Assembly (NCBI GenBank): GCA_021838445.1 | Contig: JAKCDU010000035.1 | Coordinates: 1 to 36,286, forward strand | DNA: 36,286 nucleotides | From: Actinomycetes bacterium | Lineage (GTDB): Bacteria > Actinomycetota > Acidimicrobiia > Acidimicrobiales > Palsa-688 | Direction of reading: 5' to 3' | In this document: positions 34,166-36,286 of the stretch, one piece after another | Position numbering within the stretch: position 1 is the stretch's first letter | Layout of the letters: every line of letters begins with the position of its first letter | Made by a program: the position numbers and the translations under genes | Notes under the pieces: generated by a model | Seen by the model: only the letters and a program-made list of their open reading frames with translations | Database searches by the model: none | What the model was told of the DNA's origin: nothing

Positions 34166-35658
34166 GTGCCGACTGTGGAAGACGTCCTGCGCAACCTGAA
34201 ACTGGGTAGCCGCGTGGCTGAGGACGAAGCCGACACTCTCGCGAGCTACTTCGTGGAGACCGATCAGTTCAGGCGTCTCCTGCGCGGAGAGATCGATGTC
34301 GTGTTCGGGCCGAAAGGGGCAGGAAAGTCGGCAATCTACTCGGCTCTTCTCGGACGTGCCGATGAGATGTTCGACGCCGGGTTACGTTGGTAGCTGGGGA
34401 GATTCCGCGAGGCACGCCTGCCTTCCGAGATGTTGTCATCGATCCGCCGACTTCTGAAGCAGAGTTCACTGCCATCTGGAAGTTTTACATCCTAAGTCTG
34501 GTGAATGGTCTCTTGGAGGACTTTGACGTCAAGGGTGATCCGGCAGCAACAGTGCGGCAGGCGCTGGCGGCTGAAGGTCTTGCGCAAGGGCCCGGTGGCC
34601 TCTGAGGGCTGGTACAGCGGGTGCGTAGTTATGTGGGCCGGATCGTCAGGCCGCAGTCGATCGAAAGCGAATTGAAGTTTGATCCTTCCACCGGCGTTCC
34701 GGTTGGAATCGTCGGTCGCATAACGCTGGCTGAACCAACGCCGGATGAGCGAAGAGCCGGTTTCATCTCCGCCGATGACCTGTTGCAGCTTGCCGATGAC
34801 GCCCTCGCCGAGGCTGGATTTGATGTCTGGGTGCTCTTTGACCGCCTTGACGTCGCTTTCGCAGAGAACCACGCTTTAGAGGCCAACGCCCTTCGATCAC
34901 TGTTTCGCGTATATCTGGACATGCTTGGCTTCTCGGCCATCAAGCTCAAGATATTTCTCCGCTCGGATATTTGGCGTGCCATAACTGAAGAGGGTTTTCG
35001 TGAGGCTAGCCACATCACTCGGACTGTAAATATCTCGTGGAACGACAGGTCGCTCTTGAACCTCATAGTTCAACGGTTAGTTTCGAACGGCTCGCTACTC
35101 GAATTCACGGACGCCAATCGACATGCCATTCTCGCGGATGCGACCAAACAACGGACCTGGTTCGATGGCCTTGTTCCCGATCAGATCGACTCGGGGCGTA
35201 ACCCGAAGACGTTCGAATGGATTGTCGGTCGAGTTAGGGATGGGCAAGGAATTGTGGCTCCTCGAGAGATCATCCACCTGATGGATCAGACTCGGGAGGC
35301 GCAGGTTGCTGCCCTTGAGCGGGGCGAGCCGGCACCGGAGGGCGGAGCTATCTTCGGTCGGGCTGCCTTCAGGGACGCGCTTCTTCCCGTATCGAAGGTG
35401 AGATTAGAGCAGACGATATTCGCAGAATATCCGGCGTTTAAACCCTTCATTGAGAAGCTTACGTCCGAGAAGACGAACCAGTCTGCGGCCACACTCGCTG
35501 AACTCTGGCAGATAGCTCCTGAGGAGGCGCAAGAGGTAGCTGATCGCTTGGTCGATATTGGATTCTTCGAGGCTCGCGGACCGCGAACTGACCCAGACTA
35601 TTGGGTTCCATTCCTGTATAGGTCCGCCCTGGAGATGGTGCAGGGCACCGCAGAGTAG
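34166..35658 (+). pseudogene. Broken P-loop ATPase gene (Sll1717 family)
   Basis: Three collinear pieces make one protein. Piece 1 (GTG 34166 to TAG 34393) has FVETDQFRRLLRGEIDVVFGPKGAGKSAIY, the Walker A loop and the family start. Piece 2 resumes one frame later (GEIPRGTPAFRDV...), so a base is missing near the G-run at 34379-34381. An in-frame TGA at 34603-34605 then interrupts it, after which the same frame continues to 35658 (LRSDIWRAITEEGFREASHI, VAPREIIHLMD). Adding one base gives 497 codons with a single stop: the length and signature of the Sll1717-type ATPases as I recall them. Codon use is AT-richer than the core genes. Function of the family is not settled; a defence role is only suggested by the company it keeps. 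Confidence 0.7.
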
Positions 35659-35976
35659 TACCGCCGGAGCGGGAAAGAGGCCGATGGCTTGGGTGGATGA
35701 CCGGATTGGCTGGCTGACATTGGAGGCATTGGGTCGCAAGGACATCAAGGCGACTACCTTCGGCCTCTGATCGCCAAGCAGTTGCATAATCAGGAGTTCG
35801 GGCGCCTCCCGCAGCGGGACCGAACCAACGATCCGCTCAGCTCGAACCGGTTGCAGGTCGTCCCAGAATGTTCCTACCGGAGCCTACGCTCCCCTAGCCC
35901 CGAGGTGCCGTGTGGGGCGCAGCAACTCGAGCAAGCACCAAACGCCACCCGAGGGGTGCTTGGGGTTCGATTCTTG
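35659..35976. other. Region without a convincing gene
   Basis: About 318 nt. A short + frame (ATG 35684 to TGA 35770, 28 residues) and a minus-strand frame lack ribosome sites and family features. Interrupted frames on both strands suggest decayed coding DNA. The right part holds an 8-bp hairpin and a piece matching the tRNA T arm (next entry). Confidence 0.5.
35932..35973. repeat. Hairpin and T-arm-like sequence
   Basis: CAAGCACC (35932-35939) and GGTGCTTG (35955-35962) form an 8-bp stem. Directly after it, GGGTTCGATTC (35963-35973) is identical to 11 nt of the tRNA-Ala T arm at 32447-32457. It could be a worn att remnant of the element beside the tRNA, but an 11-nt match to a conserved T loop may be chance. 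Confidence 0.3.
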
Positions 35977-36286
35977 CTATAGATCGGGAGCTGGTGGCTC
36001 TGGCGCCGCAGTCGGTGACTGCGGGGCGGCGACGGTCCGCTTGGACTTGGTTGCCGTGATTGCCGCCAGAGCGACCACGCCGCGCTCGGCGCCATCGATG
36101 GACGCCCACAGTCGACGAGAGTCGTCTAGCGCCGTGAGCATGGGGATCAGGTAGTGGCCGTCCCGGGCGCTCAGTTGCTCGCCGATTTGGTCAGCTCCCC
36201 GAGCCATCGCCGCCAGCGTGGCGAAGTCCGTGAGATGACGCTCCTTCCCCGGGTCGCTTGGGATGGAGAACGCGGCTGCCTTGGCG
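35977..36286 (-). CDS. C-terminal part of a nucleotidyltransferase-like or unknown protein (5' end outside window)
   Basis: A minus-strand frame open to the right edge encodes about 102 residues ending at TGA 35979-35977. It begins AKAAAFSIPSDPGKERHLTDFATLAAM, contains LSARDGHYLIPMLTALDDSRRLWASI, and ends in a Pro/Ala tail. The K...KERHLxDFAxL pattern recalls the C-terminal part of bacterial nucleotidyltransferase-like (AbiEii-type) proteins, where a KxRxxKDxxDL region follows the catalytic domain. The catalytic part is off the window, so this is a weak assignment. Confidence 0.4.
   Translation of the reverse strand, partial: AKAAAFSIPSDPGKERHLTDFATLAAMARGADQIGEQLSARDGHYLIPMLTALDDSRRLWASIDGAERGVVALAAITATKSKRTVAAPQSPTAAPEPPAPDL

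Noticed and set aside
34387-34605. A separate 72-residue gene
   Set aside because: It is the middle part of the broken P-loop ATPase: it continues the domain in the frame after a 1-nt shift and ends at the internal TGA.
35404-35787. Minus-strand gene of 127 residues
   Set aside because: Mostly antisense to the ATPase relic, composition unlike a protein family, no ribosome site, and its upstream frame stops quickly.

Overview
The window is high-GC, gene-dense DNA. It looks like an actinobacterial chromosome, and the gene content (Tad pilus genes, HrcA/CIRCE, a PAC2-family protein, a FolP2-type protein, many GTG starts, likely leaderless messages) would fit an uncultured Acidimicrobiia-like lineage. 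That placement is inference; no 16S gene is present.

Left part (1-5.1 kb): the tail of an unidentified + strand gene, then a minus-strand Tad/Flp pilus operon read right to left: tadA (ATPase), tadB and tadC (inner-membrane platform), a small prepilin-like gene, and three TadE/TadG-like pseudopilin genes. Most junctions are 4-bp start/stop overlaps. A 20-nt motif is shared by the regions upstream of tadA and of the prepilin-like gene.

5.6-11.5 kb: a + strand, compositionally lighter operon of five Liv-type ABC importer genes (lipoprotein, two permeases, two ATPases) translationally coupled to a cytochrome P450. This suggests uptake and oxidation of a hydrophobic organic compound. It is followed by a minus-strand gene that I read as a divergent avidin/streptavidin homologue with an altered biotin pocket, and a small unknown gene.

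12.4-15.2 kb: three + strand genes for envelope proteins: a membrane-anchored pseudokinase, a LysM protein with a long proline-rich linker, and a Thr/Pro-rich membrane protein.

15.3-32.3 kb: core housekeeping. Minus strand: lepA, then hrcA-dnaJ-rsmE-hemW with a CIRCE operator at hrcA. Plus strand: a degenerate aldo/keto-reductase-like gene, a cytidylate-kinase-like gene coupled to a serine acetyltransferase, rpsT and a sigma factor. Minus strand: thioredoxin/TPR protein, a FolP2-like dihydropteroate-synthase paralogue, holA and a TSUP permease. Then + strand APH-like kinase and PAC2 protein, facing leuS.

32.4-36.3 kb: tRNA-Ala(GGC) followed by a decayed accessory island: a tyrosine-integrase C-terminal relic, an unidentified coding relic, an intact AbrB-type/PIN-like two-gene module with a probable leaderless promoter, a broken Sll1717-type P-loop ATPase gene (one frameshift, one in-frame stop), a non-coding stretch, and the end of a gene that may encode a nucleotidyltransferase-like protein. 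The best leads are the avidin homologue, the ABC-P450 operon, the pseudokinase/LysM cluster and the toxin-antitoxin-like module.
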